Source of the DNA: Cladorhizidae sp. MBARI D1340-BT2
Lineage: Eukaryota; Porifera; Demospongiae; Poecilosclerida; Cladorhizidae
NCBI GenBank assembly: GCA_028752905.1
Contig: JAQNBH010000011.1
Coordinates: 21,552,841 to 21,616,840 of the forward strand
DNA: 64,000 nucleotides
Reading direction: 5' to 3'
Shown here: in pieces, positions 11,691-22,599 of the stretch
How positions within the stretch are numbered: position 1 is the first letter of the stretch
Layout of the letters: each line of letters starts with the position of its first letter
Made by a program: the position numbers and the translations under genes
The notes under the pieces: model-generated
Told to the model about the DNA's origin: nothing
The model's database searches: none
Seen by the model: only the letters and a program-made list of their open reading frames with translations

Positions 11691-12940
11691 GAATCATTGA
11701 ATTGTTAAACTACTGTCTGCCTGGCTAGGCCTTGGCACATTATGATGTCATAAATTTGAGCATAATAGCTCTCCTTTCCACTTGAGCAAAATATTTGGGC
11801 ATAATGAGACTCAACAAATGTGCTCAACAAATATGATTATTACAAAACATAATTATTACAGTTTTAAGAATTGTTAAACTCTAGCATTACTCTCACTCAA
11901 CATAGTCGTGAAGCGCAGATTGCTGAGATTGTGTAAAATGTCTCTCCAAAATTGAAAAAACACTTTCAGCTGATGCTGATGATGGCTGAATCAAAATGAC
12001 TTTGCTGAATCCCTGACTCCACTATGGCAATGTTCCTTTATTATGCTCCTACCATTCCAAAGGGATCAGTTCCATTGCAGTACCATTAGCTAACTAAGAT
12101 GGTAGTTCTAGCTTCAAATCATTAATGAGTTGATCTCTGAAGAAAGGCAATGCCTTCAATGTGTCTACTGAAGCAGCAGTGACCTTCCCTGGATTGAAAA
12201 GGCGAGCACTCTTAAATGCATCCATAATAGGTGTAAAATCCTGAAAAACTTCACTTCAAAGTAATGGAAACCCCTTTGTACACAGTTGCCAGCGCAGCTC
12301 ATCCAGTACTGCTCCGGCTGCAGTGCAGTAGCAATCTATTTGCAACAGCAGCCGGTGACGTATTTGAATTGAATTGCAGCAGTCTCGCCTAGAGCAACAG
12401 TATCTGTGTCAGTCTCAGACACTGGTAGTGAAACAGAAGCCATGAAACCCCTGTGCATATATTTAACTCAGTCAGCTGTTTGTTTTGGCCACATGGTAGA
12501 TCACATGACAAGGTCAAAGGTTAGTTTGCATGAGCATAATGGTTATATTGAGAGCATAATGATAAGGACTAGGAAGCATAATAATATCCTTCTCAGAGCA
12601 TAGGAGCATAGCTAAAAATTTTAGCATAATGTGCCAAGGCCTATGTCTGGCTCTATAGTTTTGGTAGATGGCTTGCTGGTTGGAGTGGCAGGTAAATGTT
12701 CTAGGCCAGTGCCTTAGTCCATGAAGCATGTCTCTACAACACAAATCTAAATAATTTTCCTCCTAGGGTAGCCAATAAAGTTACAAACTGCTGGTTGGTC
12801 CAGGTCACATTTACACAAGGTAAGCCTGCCTCACAATGGCTAAAGGGTGCTTGGCTGTAGGCATCTGGTACGCATGACTTGCAGTCAATCACTTGCAACT
12901 GAATACATGACTTCTTGCATAGCATATTGGCTGACTGGAT
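11691..12940. other. No gene recognised
   Basis: Unique-looking AT-rich sequence with only short ORFs in conflicting frames. The string AGCATAATG/GGCATAATG recurs around 11760-11805 and 12530-12635, but I see no clear element boundaries. Confidence 0.4.
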
Positions 12941-13954
12941 GCCTGACTCTCAACACAACCATAGTTAACTGACAGTATGGCTCTCAACAAAGCCATAGTT
13001 GACTAACAGTGTGGCTCTCAACACAGCCATAGTTGACTGACAGTGTGGCTCTCAACACAGCCATAGTTGACTGACAATATGGCTCTCAACACAGCCATAG
13101 TTGTTGACTGACAGTATGGCTCTCAACACAGCCATAGTTGACTGACAGTATGGCTCTCAACATAGCCATAGTTGACTGACAGTATGGCTCTCAACACAGC
13201 CATAGTTGACTAACAGTATGGCTCTCAACACAGCCATAGTTGGCTGACAATATGGCTCTAAACATAGCCATAGTTGACTGACAGTATGGCTCTCAACACA
13301 GCCATAGTTGACTGACAGTATGGCTCTCAACACAGCCATAGTTAACTAACAGTATGGCTCTCAACACAGCCATAGTTGACTTCAGTATGGCTCTCAACAC
13401 AGCCATAGTTGACTGACAGTGGCTCTCAACACAGCAATAGTTGACTAGCTCTCAACACAGCCATACTTGACTACAGTATGGCTCTCAACGCTCTCAACAC
13501 AGCCTTAGTTGACTGACAGTATGGCTCTCAACACAGCAATAGTTGACTAGCTCTCAACACAGCCATAGTTGACTACAGTATGGCTCTCAACACAGCCATA
13601 GTTGACTGACAGTATGGCTCTCAACACAGCCATAGTTGACAATATGGCTCTCAAAATAGCCATAGTTGACTGACAGTATGGCTCTCAACACAGCCATAGT
13701 TGACTAACAGTATGGCTCCCAACACAGCCATAGTTGACTGACTGTATGGCTCTCAACACAGCCATAGTTGACTACAACACAGCCATAGTTTACTGACAAT
13801 ATGATTCTCAACATAGCCATAGTTGACTGACAGTGTGGCTCTCAACACAGCCATAGTTGACTAAAACTGTGGCTCTCAACACTGACGTATGGCTCTCAAC
13901 ATAGCCATAGTTGACTGACAATATGGCTCTCAACACAGCCATAGTTGACTGACC
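12941..13954. repeat. 34-bp minisatellite with a hairpin in every unit, about 30 copies
   Basis: The unit reads TATGGCTCTCAACACAGCC, then ATAGTTGACTGACAG. TATGGCT and AGCCATA are perfect 7-bp inverted arms separated by the 8-nt loop CTCAACAC, so every unit can fold as a hairpin. Shortened units occur near 13440, 13545 and 13775, and the occasional ACA to ATA change (AACATAGCC) marks sub-variants. The minus-strand ORF at 13157-13339 only reflects the repeat. Confidence 0.95.
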
Positions 13955-14390
13955 ACTTGATTATAATATTACATAGAGAATTGAAACTAGACAAGAAAAA
14001 AGCTACTATCATTTGTCAATAAAAAGCAAACAGAATGTAGATAACATTTAGAGGACCCTTTACCATGAAAAACCATGTACATTTGGTGTTCATAATTTGA
14101 GGTTCTTCTGTACGCTAATCCTTGCTTTTCTCCCTATTCTTGGCAAGTCAATCCTATACATTTTAAAAAATATTGTTGTTGGAGAGAGCAAGAGGTCTAT
14201 ATAAGGTATATAGAAAGTGATATTCACACAACCTCACTCACTCCCAAACCACCAAAAATATTGTATAAGACTCTAATATACATAATACATCTTATTTAAG
14301 AGTGGGAATATGGCTAATAATCAGACCAAATGTGGCCATTTTATGACCAGCCAAATACACGTGCACATATATATCCAATAGGAGAGCACC
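13955..14390. other. No gene recognised
   Basis: AT-rich sequence after the minisatellite, without ORFs of note or recognisable repeats. Confidence 0.4.
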
Positions 14391-14441
14391 TGTCCGAACA
14401 TCTCTTACCTAAACACACTGGTATCCAAACACATTCGCCGA
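14391..14441 (-). mobile_element. Degenerate Tigger/pogo-like terminal sequence
   Basis: TGTCCGAACATCTC, TATCCAAACACATTCG and CCGAAATG resemble the ends at 14754-14825 and, in reverse complement, at 24155-24215. No matching opposite end is evident. The assignment rests on the repeated TCCGAAC/TCCAAAC theme typical of Tigger-type terminal inverted repeats. Confidence 0.35.
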
Positions 14442-14753
14442 AATGCAGGCTACATTCAGTCTACTTTTTCATTTTACAGGAACAATTCCTTTGTGCACTC
14501 ACACAATAAATATTTACCATTCACCTAACATGCAACCTCGTGCAATAGTTTCTTTCGATTCTTCTCTCTCCATGTTAAACTGGGTTAGGCTTATTCAAAG
14601 AGAAAAAGAGCTGTCCTTAGTACCAATGAAGGCTCAGTGAATTGTGAAGAATGGGAGAGTTCAGCTAGAGTAGCGGTGGAATGCAATGTTGGAAACTGGA
14701 CTGTCCAGCATTTTATGAAGATCAAGGCCAAACTGAAGACCTTTCACACTACA

Positions 14754-14825
14754 CTTCAGATATCCGAACATCTCAGTTATCTGAACACTCGTCGGCCCCA
14801 ACATGCTCGGTTAAATGGCCTACTG
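14754..14825 (-). mobile_element. Tigger/pogo-like terminal inverted repeat (right end)
   Basis: The reverse complement starts CAGTAGGCCATTTAACCGAG and includes GATAACTGAGATGTTCGGAT then ATCTGAAGTG. It aligns with the left end at 24155-24215, which has CAGTAGG, GATAACTGAAATGTTTGGAT and AACTGAAGTG. CAGT ends with TA-type targets are characteristic of Tc1/mariner and pogo elements. No transposase gene was found beside it; the ORFs at 14443-14918 are not recognisable. Confidence 0.5.
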
Positions 14826-15218
14826 ACTAGCTACAGTTACGTATCTCTGCTTTGTGCATGTGTGGCACAAGATAATTACAGTTTGGAGGTCTCAACAAAA
14901 GACCAAACAACAAGATAAATGTCACGCATGCCAAAGCATTAATGTTGTTTGATAATTGAGATATCTAGCTAGCCAGTAGTTATTTTTAAGCATCACATTT
15001 GCCTGCCCCTTTCATAACATAATAGCTGAGATTAAGTGCTATCCTATGAGGGCAAAACATGAGTAATTACACACAACAGAAAGGATACACAAGGAGTTCA
15101 CTGACAATAGAAACGTCTGGTCCAAATTCAGGACGGTAAGATTCCTTAGAACATTTCCGTAGACGTAACAGTCCTATCAGAATGTCTGGAGAGATATGTA
15201 CTTCTACTTGTCAGTTAG

Positions 15219-15255
<37 letters not shown>

Positions 15256-15575
15256 CAGTATTAAAGGAGTTCCATACTAAATAATTATTATATTTATAAT
15301 ATATTGTATGGTAATTTTCGGCTAACTTCATTAAAAAACACACAGATAAGACCATCTTTTAGTCAGCTGTTGTTTTTGCCAACATTTAATACGAATGCCA
15401 TGATGAAAGATCAAGGCAATTGGTTGAAGTATTTAACAACCAAAACCTGATTAATCTTAATTGGTTTGTATATACACCAGAAAAAACAACATTTCTTTGT
15501 TTATTTATTGATAATTTTTTAAATCATATATATACATTTATTTTATTATTTTATTATTAATTTAAAAAAAAGTTT
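14826..15575. other. No gene recognised; contains an (AT)n run
   Basis: AT-rich spacer with a dinucleotide (TA)n tract of about 28 bp at 15224-15251 and poly-A/T-rich sequence at 15500-15570. Confidence 0.5.
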
Positions 15576-16001
15576 GCTATATGTACGATCTGAGAAAAGG
15601 GCCCACTTCACCCAAAAACTGATCTTGCACTAGGACCTGAAATAGCTACCAAGGTTATGATTCATGATATTTTCATAAATTACCTCAGAGGCATCTTGGG
15701 TCATTGCTCTATCTTTGTGCAAAGTTTTAAGGCCAAGAAGGGCTTCCTTCCATTCTAGCGAGTAGTTAGAAAAAGTTAAAAAAATAGAGAAGCCACGCGA
15801 AGCTAGCCACGCGAAGCTACCGCGTGCACGGAATGAAAATACGGGCACGCGGGAATTTCCCTTCAGTTTTCGAATAGACAGCGTGGTGACATAGAAGATG
15901 ACAGTGGGCTAAATGCAGGTGTATACAAATAAAACATCATGCTTACCAAAAAATGGTGATTTCAATCAGATATTGTGTGTGTGTTTGATGTCAAATAGGA
16001 G

Positions 16002-16484
16002 TTGAAGCAGAAGTGGTGTGAATTGACCACCATCATTCCTTGCTTCAATTGGACAGACTTCTTTGCTTCACATTTGATGAAGTTCTCAGGAACAAAGCGT
16101 TTCCACCAATTCATATTCAGTTCATCTGATCCAGGCACAGTGACAGCAAAGGAGCGTTCAGACACTGTACAACACCGGTTTGTGCTTGCCAAACATTGCT
16201 GGACACCAACAGTCACAGATATGCCACACATCATTCCCGCCAAAGGTTTGTCTCCAGAACGACAGTTTATTTGACAGCATCCGACAGTTCTGTCCAGAGA
16301 AGGACAAAGACATAACATGCCCCAAACCATCATCTTTTCTAAAGCCATCCAGTCGAGCTGCTCACCAGTGGTTGATGAGGATGTGGAGAACTCGACCACA
16401 TCAGCACCACCGACAAAAAGGGTCCGCACGTGCACGACCTGCAAGAAAGTAGGACACAACAGCAGGTCATGCCCAGAACCATGA
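16002..16484 (+). pseudogene. C-terminal part of a transposon-type protein with a CCHC zinc knuckle (disrupted)
   Basis: Reading from 16002 (MKQKWCELTTIIPCF) the frame runs to LSPERQFI and a TGA at 16272-16274. After that stop the same frame reopens and ends with TCTTCKKVGHNSRSCPEP at 16482-16484. The motif C-x2-C-x4-H-x4-C is a zinc knuckle, as found in nucleic-acid-binding tails of transposases and Gag-like proteins. Between the two, the neighbouring +1 frame reads SLFDSIRQFCPEKDKDITC, which looks like the natural continuation of SPERQ, so two frameshifts are a better explanation than a single nonsense change. The N-terminal and any catalytic domain are missing. The 165-codon minus-strand ORF over the same bases is a shadow. 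The protein family is unassigned; a transposon origin is inferred from the flanking inverted repeats. Confidence 0.5.
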
Positions 16485-16670
16485 CGTCAGCATTCTTTCA
16501 CTTAGCTACTCACTACCTTCTCCTTGCTAATTTTATCCTTGTTATTTTATTTTTATGTCCTTGCTATAACCATTAGAAAGATAACCAGGATTATCTACTG
16601 CTGTCAGCACTAGCCACTCAATCAAACTACACTTTTAGCTTAGCTACTAATCCAAAACCAAAGGTAAAAT

Positions 16671-16920
16671 AAAGTAGTGAAGGTGCAGAAACTCACTTGG
16701 ACCCCTATAACTAGCTGTCAAAACAAACAAAAAATCTGACTTGTGTAGCTAGGGTGTAATTTAGTTTAAACAAAGTAGTAAAGGTGCAAAAACTCATTTG
16801 GACCCTATAGAGACGACGATAAAATGATAGATGGATAAGCCTATAACTTGAAGATGCTAGCCCTCGAAACAATAAACAAAATTCTAAACAGTTAACTTGT
16901 AGCTAGCCAGGGTGTAGCTA
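16671..16920. repeat. Imperfect direct duplication, offset about 100 bp
   Basis: AAAGTAGTGAAGGTGCAGAA at 16671 and AAAGTAGTAAAGGTGCAAAA at 16771 are each followed by a diverged CTCAYTTGGACCC string and later by TGTAGCTAG and GGGTGTA strings. It lies inside the inverted-repeat-bounded element. Confidence 0.6.
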
Positions 16921-17450
16921 ATAACAAACTAAGACTACACCATACCTTTCACAAGATGCCAAGAAATTCTTCTCCCTTTGTCCCAGCAGGGTAGCGCCAT
17001 GGCTTAGCGTTGCCTAGATCACAAAAGAAAAAACTACTTCCGGTACAGGTCGTCGTATGATTAAAAACGTGACGTCATCAATGCGTGACGCGACGTCGGG
17101 GTGTAGTGAAGAATGGAAGCAAAACTGTGTATAACTTTGGAATGGCATTAGATCAAGGCACAATTGCAGTACCATTCTACTTAGCTATCCTTGACCTTTA
17201 ACCTCATGACAATAACGCATTTGGGTGGGGGGGGGGGCAAGTGGGCCCTTTTCTCAGATCGTATCACATATAGCTACTTGTCTTGCATTTTTTTTACTTC
17301 TTGTTATGAATGTCTCCCTGTTCTGAACATGACTGGCTACCATGTTATTATAAAATCTCTCCATGTGTCTGTGAATACAGAGCCAGCTAAGGAAATGTGG
17401 TCAATATCTACATACACAAAGTATGGAATACTTCACGTTTACAATAATCT

Positions 17451-17570
17451 ACAATAATCTTCTCATAATCAACTTGAAATTGTATTCTCTCGACGTTTCG
17501 ACTATATGCTCTAGTCTTCATTGAGATGCTAAGACTCATATGAGCCTGCTATATACCGGTAGCACCATGT
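17451..17570 (-). repeat. Dispersed repeat with a hammerhead-like core on the minus strand
   Basis: On the minus strand the order is TCAATGAA, GACTA, loop, TAGTC, GAAACGTCGAGAG. GACTA/TAGTC forms a 5-bp stem directly followed by GAAAC, which matches stem II and the GAAA box of hammerhead ribozymes. Such ribozymes are known in the terminal repeats of Penelope-like elements and retrozymes. The CUGAUGA box is degenerate here (three transitions), so self-cleavage is doubtful. A more decayed relative lies at 6893-7010. Confidence 0.4.
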
Positions 17571-17654
17571 GCTACAAAATCACAACGCGCGTCTAGCAAC
17601 CAGTTGTGGAAAGAAAAAAGGAATTTTTTATTTTAAATAATAATAGTAATAGTA

Positions 17655-17720
17655 ACAATTAAATAAATAAATAACCCAAAAATATGAACAATAATAATAA
17701 TTATTTATTTATTTATTAAT
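17655..17720. repeat. AT-rich palindrome (AAAT)n/(ATTT)n
   Basis: ATTAAATAAATAAATAA at about 17659 and TTATTTATTTATTTATTAAT at about 17700 can pair to form a long AT-rich hairpin with a loop of roughly 25 nt. Confidence 0.6.
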
Positions 17721-18251
17721 GTGAATCTGCGAGCAGAATGGCAATCTGGAGATATTTATGCGGCCAATTCAGGCATTCAGGTTTTTGAGGTTCCCTCCAC
17801 TCATAACTCGGGTACCTTGCCTATAGTTATATTTGTAAAAAATATTTTAGTATCAACAGAGCGCACAGAGAGAGACCTATCTTTTGAGCTAATATCAAGT
17901 CCATACCATGAAGTTTACGGAATCTATGGAGTTATAAAATGGTAAACACAAGAAGAAAAAAGGGGGAAAATACATGTGGGTCACTCTCCCCCCAAAAAAT
18001 GCAACTCCCCCCCAAAAATGCAACTCTCCCTCCTTAACAGCAGTTATCTAATTAAGCGTAAACAATCATTTCTTTCGAGCGTACGGAATGCAACCAAGGT
18101 TAATGAGAGGCGGATCTTGCAGTTATAGCAGCGCGAGCACGTGTTGGCCTGAGCGGAAACTGTTAGCAGCTTGCGATCTGATAGAACATATCTAAAGTCC
18201 AAACAGCAATGTCGACATAATTGGCTGAATCAGAAATAGGAGGGGAGAAGG
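17721..18251. other. No gene supported
   Basis: One 74-codon + strand ORF (17721-17945) matches nothing that I recognise. A short duplication of ATGCAACTCCCCCCC-type sequence lies at 17995-18030. The rest is featureless. The left end of the Merlin-like element must lie in or near this stretch, but no terminal repeat was located. Confidence 0.35.
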
Positions 18252-19045
18252 TGCCCAGACAGAAACTGCCGGAAGAAGTGGTCCATTCGTCATGCTTCAT
18301 GGTTTGAAGGCAGTCAACTATCGCTGGAGAAGATCCTAGAGATCACCTATCTGTGGGTAGAGGAAATCCAGGAGATTAAGATTAGGAAGTGGGTTGAGAT
18401 TGCTGAACACACAGGTGTTGACTACTGCCACTTCCTACGAGAGGTAGGGCTAGGCTAGGGCTATAATAAGGCTAGGGCTATAATAGTAATAATTAATTAA
18501 ATAATTAAATCTATTATATTTCATTGCCCTCACTCTTTACAGGTATTTGTCCAATATCATGACAGTCATCATGACATTTGGAGGTCCAGGCACTGTTGTT
18601 GAAATTGACGAAGCAAAAGGAAATATAATAGTAGCCGAATCACGAATGGGAAGTGGGTCCTAGGAAGAGTAGAATGTAGCACCGATAAAGTGTTTCTTGC
18701 TGTTGTGCCTTGCTGTGATGCCAACACGCTCATCATTGTAATCCAGAGGTATGTGCTTCCTGGCAGAGAGATTCATACAGATGAGTGGAGAGCCTATACC
18801 AGTCTCAATCAAGTTGGATATGCACACCTTACGGTAAACGATTCCCTGCATTTTGTTGATTCTGTCACAGGTGCATACACCCAATCCATCGAGGATACAT
18901 GGCCAAGAGGAAAATTAGCTTCATGGCACCAGCAGGCCCCTCATGGAAGAGTAGCTACCTCATAGAATATGTGTGGAGGAGAAAGTATGGCAAAGAGACT
19001 CCATCTGCACAAATTAGTAATCATATTTCCGTTGTTTACTTTCAG
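18252..19045 (+). pseudogene. Merlin/ISXO2-like (IS1595-type) DDE transposase, decayed
   Basis: Reading segments in shifted frames gives the order expected for this family. A short cysteine-bearing segment CPDRNCRKKWSIR at 18252 is followed by SWFEGSQLSLEKILEITYLW, then HTGVDYCHFLRE ending near 18446. After a roughly 95-bp AT-rich interruption comes TFGGPGTVVEIDEAK (first Asp, 18607), then RITNGKWVLGRVE, FLAVVPCCDANTL, IHTDEWRAY (second Asp, 18780) and TQSIEDTW (catalytic Glu, 18891). A C-terminal SSYLIEYVWRRKYGKETP follows in another frame near 18955. At least three frameshifts make it non-functional. The AT-rich interruption has GT and CAG borders and might be an intron, but the joined frame does not fit. 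Merlin elements are eukaryotic relatives of bacterial IS1016/IS1595. Confidence 0.8.
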
Positions 19046-19118
19046 ATGTTTAAATTTAATTATTGTATCATAATATTTATTATTGTATAAAAATGTTGTG
19101 CGCGGCAATTTCGCGGCG

Positions 19119-19150
19119 CCAATTGTGGATCCATGCGGTGCCAATTGTGG
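19119..19150. repeat. CCAATTGTGG doublet, 22-bp spacing
   Basis: GCGCCAATTGTGG and GGTGCCAATTGTGG occur in tandem and CTAATTGTGG follows near 19333. The position just after the transposase suggests a remnant of the Merlin-like terminal repeat, but no matching left end was found. Confidence 0.35.
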
Positions 19151-19404
19151 CCCCTAAACTGCAATTGTACCATAACTTTTAACCACTTCAATAGTATTAT
19201 TAAAGTGCTACATAATAAAGGTAGTGTCATGAACTTACAGTGTTATAGAGCAGTATCGCTGCAATGGATCCTTTGTAAAGAGTTAGGCAGCTAGCAGATC
19301 GCATGAATAAAGGAGCTGCCTGGTGTGATGCTAATTGTGGTCATCACGGAATGGCTAGCAAAATGCGTGTCATTTCGCTAGATGTCTGGGGATTTGGTAC
19401 GGAG
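19151..19404. other. No gene recognised
   Basis: Spacer between the Merlin-like remnant and the 3' end of the retrotransposon; no ORF or repeat of note beyond the CTAATTGTGG string near 19333. Confidence 0.4.
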
Positions 19405-19712
19405 ATTATTATTATTATTATTATTATTAAATTTATATATCACACCAGGATAGGTGTATGAATATAAACAGTGTACATAAGTATGAAGAAGAGATTAGGT
19501 GGTACAAGTGGACAAGGAAATTACAACTGAATCTATTAGGTTCATTGAGAGTGTTAAGATGATTGTGCAGATCTAATATCTCTAATGACTTTGGAACAAA
19601 AGTTATCTCGAATGGAGTAATACATACAGAAATATGAACCATATTTTAAATTATAACCTAGAAATGTAAAACCAAAATTAGCAGATTTATATAATACATA
19701 CTTAACTAAATT

Positions 19713-21600
19713 TTATGGGCATGTCTGTGAGGAGGAGAAAAGAGTGAAAGAGCGTTTCAAGGTTGTGTTGAATAAACTGTCTAAATTTGCAGTACGATGA
19801 ACAATTCTTGTATATGAGTTGTAAGGCAATTTCCATATTCTTCTTAAAATCTTATTAAAGGCTATTTCCAGTCCATTGAATGCTTTAGATGACATTATCC
19901 AGAGAGCACTTCCATACAGTAACAAGCAGAAGGAACGAAAGAGGTATGTTAGGACAATAGGAGAGAGGTTAGGGAAGGGATACATAGACGAGTTTGCTTT
20001 TCTAACCATAATTATCTCTACCTTTTGATAGAATATCCTTATCATCGCAAAGGTTATACGTCAGTATATGTCCAAGGTGTGTTACTTCAGTTGAAAGAAG
20101 TAAGCAATGACCACGGAAGAGAATAGATGTGTCCATTTTCAAGTTAGAGTGATGAAAAAACTGTATAAACTTAGTCTTTGATGGGTTAAATTTAAGACCA
20201 AAGAGGAGGCATATAGTTCACATTCCTTAAGCATCAGTCTTAATGCAGAGAGTGAAGGTGCTAATAGGATTATGTCGTCAGCGTATGCAAGACTACCGCA
20301 AATTCTCCACCCCAGGAACAACCTACACCAGAATTTTTAAGAGTGACCCAGAGTATCAAGATAAATGGAAAAAAGAACAGGGGAGAGCACTCCACCTTGC
20401 CTTACCCCATTGGAAACACCAAATTTATAGGAGTATACATTATCCCAGCGGACTCTAAGTTCCTGACAAGAAGATCTTCTGGACAAAAACCTGACAACTA
20501 ATTTTGGTAGACCTCTGTCAAACAGATTCTCGAAAAGTGTACTGTGCTGAACTAAGTCAAAAGCCTTAGATGCATCAAGGAAGAATGCAAAAACTGAGGA
20601 GCCACATTGTAGATAGTGTGAAATGACACTCTTGACTACGCAAGAGCAAAGTGTAGTGGAAAGGCCAGGTTTGAAACCAAATTGAAGGTCAGAGGTTTTA
20701 AAACAACCATCAAATTGGATCAATATACACCATTCCAAAACCTTGCTTAGTGTTGAGGCAAGAGCAATAGGCCTATAACTATCACCACTAGTGGGATCCT
20801 TACCAGGTTTTGGAATACGAACAAGGATGCTATCTCTCAAGTCTGATGGAAGGTGTCCATGGCATATAACAATTGTGAACAAAGAACCAAGGAACTCTTT
20901 TATCACTGGCAATGATTTAATTAGATGACTTGAGTCCAGCTCAGACCCGTCGGATTTTCTAGGCTTTAGGTGATTGAATGCTTCAAGCCCATACTCGACA
21001 GTAATTTCAAAGCTGCTTACATCTGAATTAAAGATATGTAGGGTTGGTATATTAAGTTCTTTCTGTCTATGATTATTTAGTGTTTCTGAGAACTTTGAGG
21101 ATAGACTATTGCTGATTGCCACAGGATCACTTAAACCATTGACTACAGAGCAATTTTTCTTGCATTGCTTGACATGCCTGACCTCCTTCCAGAATTGAAT
21201 AGAAGTAGACCTAGAGAAAGCAGATTTAAGCTTATGATTCCTAATAGGTTCTTCTCTTCTCTTAAGCTTTCTTACTTGGTACTTGTATCTTGTCTTAGCA
21301 TGTTTCTTAATGTGAAAAAGAACACCAGACTTAGGTGAGCCAGCTTCTATCCAGACCTTATGCCAGAAATCAGCTCTGTATTTAACATCTCTGACATAGT
21401 CATTCCAAGGGTGCCCAGAAGAAGGAAGAAATAAAGATGAAGCCTTGGAAATACAAGCAAGAAGAGAGTCAACCAAGATATTAATGGGTGAAGAGTGAAT
21501 AGAACATGAAGTGTTACAGCATGCCAAGATTTTCTAATCAAGCAAGGGAAGATTTGCACTGATGTAAAGTCTAAAATTATCCATCTGAGGATCAGTAACT
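19713..21600 (-). pseudogene. LINE ORF2, reverse transcriptase and C-terminal domain
   Basis: The long open stretch 21527-20337 contains classic RT blocks: RIPKPGKDPTSGDSYRPIAL, LQFGFKPGLSTTLC, AFFLDASKAFDLVQHSTL (first catalytic Asp) and NGVRQGGVLSPVLFSIYLD. After a TAA at 20337-20339 the same frame continues into LAYADDIILLAPS, which holds the YADD catalytic box, and later into YLFRSFCLLLYGSALW and KILRRIWKLPYNSYTRIVH (20045-19713), a C-terminal domain typical of this LINE group. Everything from 22061 to 19713 stays in one frame and is broken only by point stops near 21606, 21535, 20337 and 20139, so decay is mainly by substitution. Confidence 0.85.
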
Positions 21601-21605
21601 ATATC

Positions 21606-22459
21606 CTACTTAGTTTTGTTGGAGACACTAGAATGATTCAAGTTAGTAAAGGAAGGAGCAGAAAGTTGAAATGACAAATCTTCATGCAGCGGAAGATGAT
21701 CAGAAAGGTTAGAACCAATTTGGATAGTACTGAGAGAGGTGATATGGTGAGCTAGAGATGAAATAGACAGGAAATGATCAGGCCAGGATGTCCCAAGGCC
21801 ATTGTCTCTTTCATATGTAGGGGTAATAGAAGAGGACTGGCAATAAATACATGTAAGATCATGTTCCAGCATGAAATCATTCAAAAGGGTGCAACGAGTA
21901 GACTTAGGATTTAAATTAGGATTTAAATTAGTGTTAAAATCTCCACCAATAAGCAAATGATCAAATACTTGAGAATCTATGAATCCATCCAGCTCACCAA
22001 GAGAGATGTTGAAGTCTGTATCACTGGTATCTGAATGATAATCAGTAGGAGGTATACGCAAATATCAGTATGGATTCATTGGAATTGTTTAACGAAACAG
22101 CAGAGAAAAGTTTTGATATGGGTTTAATTACTTTAGTATTAACTAATACTTTTTTTCCTAAAGATAATTCCACAACCTCCAAAAGGACGGCCTTTACGGC
22201 CTTTTAGGAGAACACCCTCCTCCATACCACTAACATCACAAGAAATGAAGACAGGGTCAAAATCCAGAAGCTGAAGTTGTTGACTAAGCAGCCAATGTTC
22301 TTGAATCAAACAAATATCAATTATAGATGCTATATTCCTTAACAAACAAACACCAGAATTCCAGCCATGACAGTTGTAAGATACCAGACGGAGTTTTTCA
22401 TGTGAGTTAGTCATTGGTAACAGGGATGGTAACAGTAGCAGAGTCAGTAATAGGACCAC
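21606..22459 (-). pseudogene. LINE ORF2, AP-like endonuclease domain
   Basis: LRLVSYNCHGWNSG, with the Asn of the metal site, and IDICLIQEHWLL, with the catalytic Glu, lie at 22459-22139. GRPFGGCGIIFRK follows. A frameshift and probably a small deletion near 22061-22139 separate them from HLLIGGDFNTNLN (the GDFN box) and IGSNLSDHLPL (the SDH box) at 22061-21606. All four diagnostic APE endonuclease motifs are therefore present but split between two frames. The tandem NLNPNLNP inside the domain reflects a 12-bp duplication near 21910. Confidence 0.85.
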
Positions 22460-22599
22460 TATATATTGGGTAGGTTGAGAAGAGAACAGAGTGGTAGATA
22501 AGGCACTATTATGTGTAGGACTAGGGGAAAGTAAAGCATCTGATAAAGAATCACACGAGAGTATCCCATGTTTGCAGAGTCATGCACTAGAGAAAGGGC

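Larger units (their letters stand above)
15576..17274. mobile_element. 1.7-kb element bounded by inverted repeats, carrying a zinc-knuckle ORF
   Basis: A perfect 24-bp inverted repeat links 15585-15608 (ACGATCTGAG then AAAAGGGCCCACTT) with 17239-17262. The match continues outward as GCTATATGT at 15576-15584 and its complement at 17266-17274, after a 3-bp insertion on the right. A broken + strand ORF (16002-16484) lies between. The right repeat is preceded by a G run. No target-site duplication is visible, so the outer boundaries are approximate. The superfamily is not assigned. Confidence 0.55.

Noticed and set aside
13157..13339. Minus-strand ORF with repeated QLWLCLEPYC-type peptides
   Set aside because: A by-product of the 34-bp minisatellite.
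15962..16459. 165-codon minus-strand ORF
   Set aside because: It lies opposite the zinc-knuckle ORF, whose CCHC motif and family-like strings support the + strand instead.
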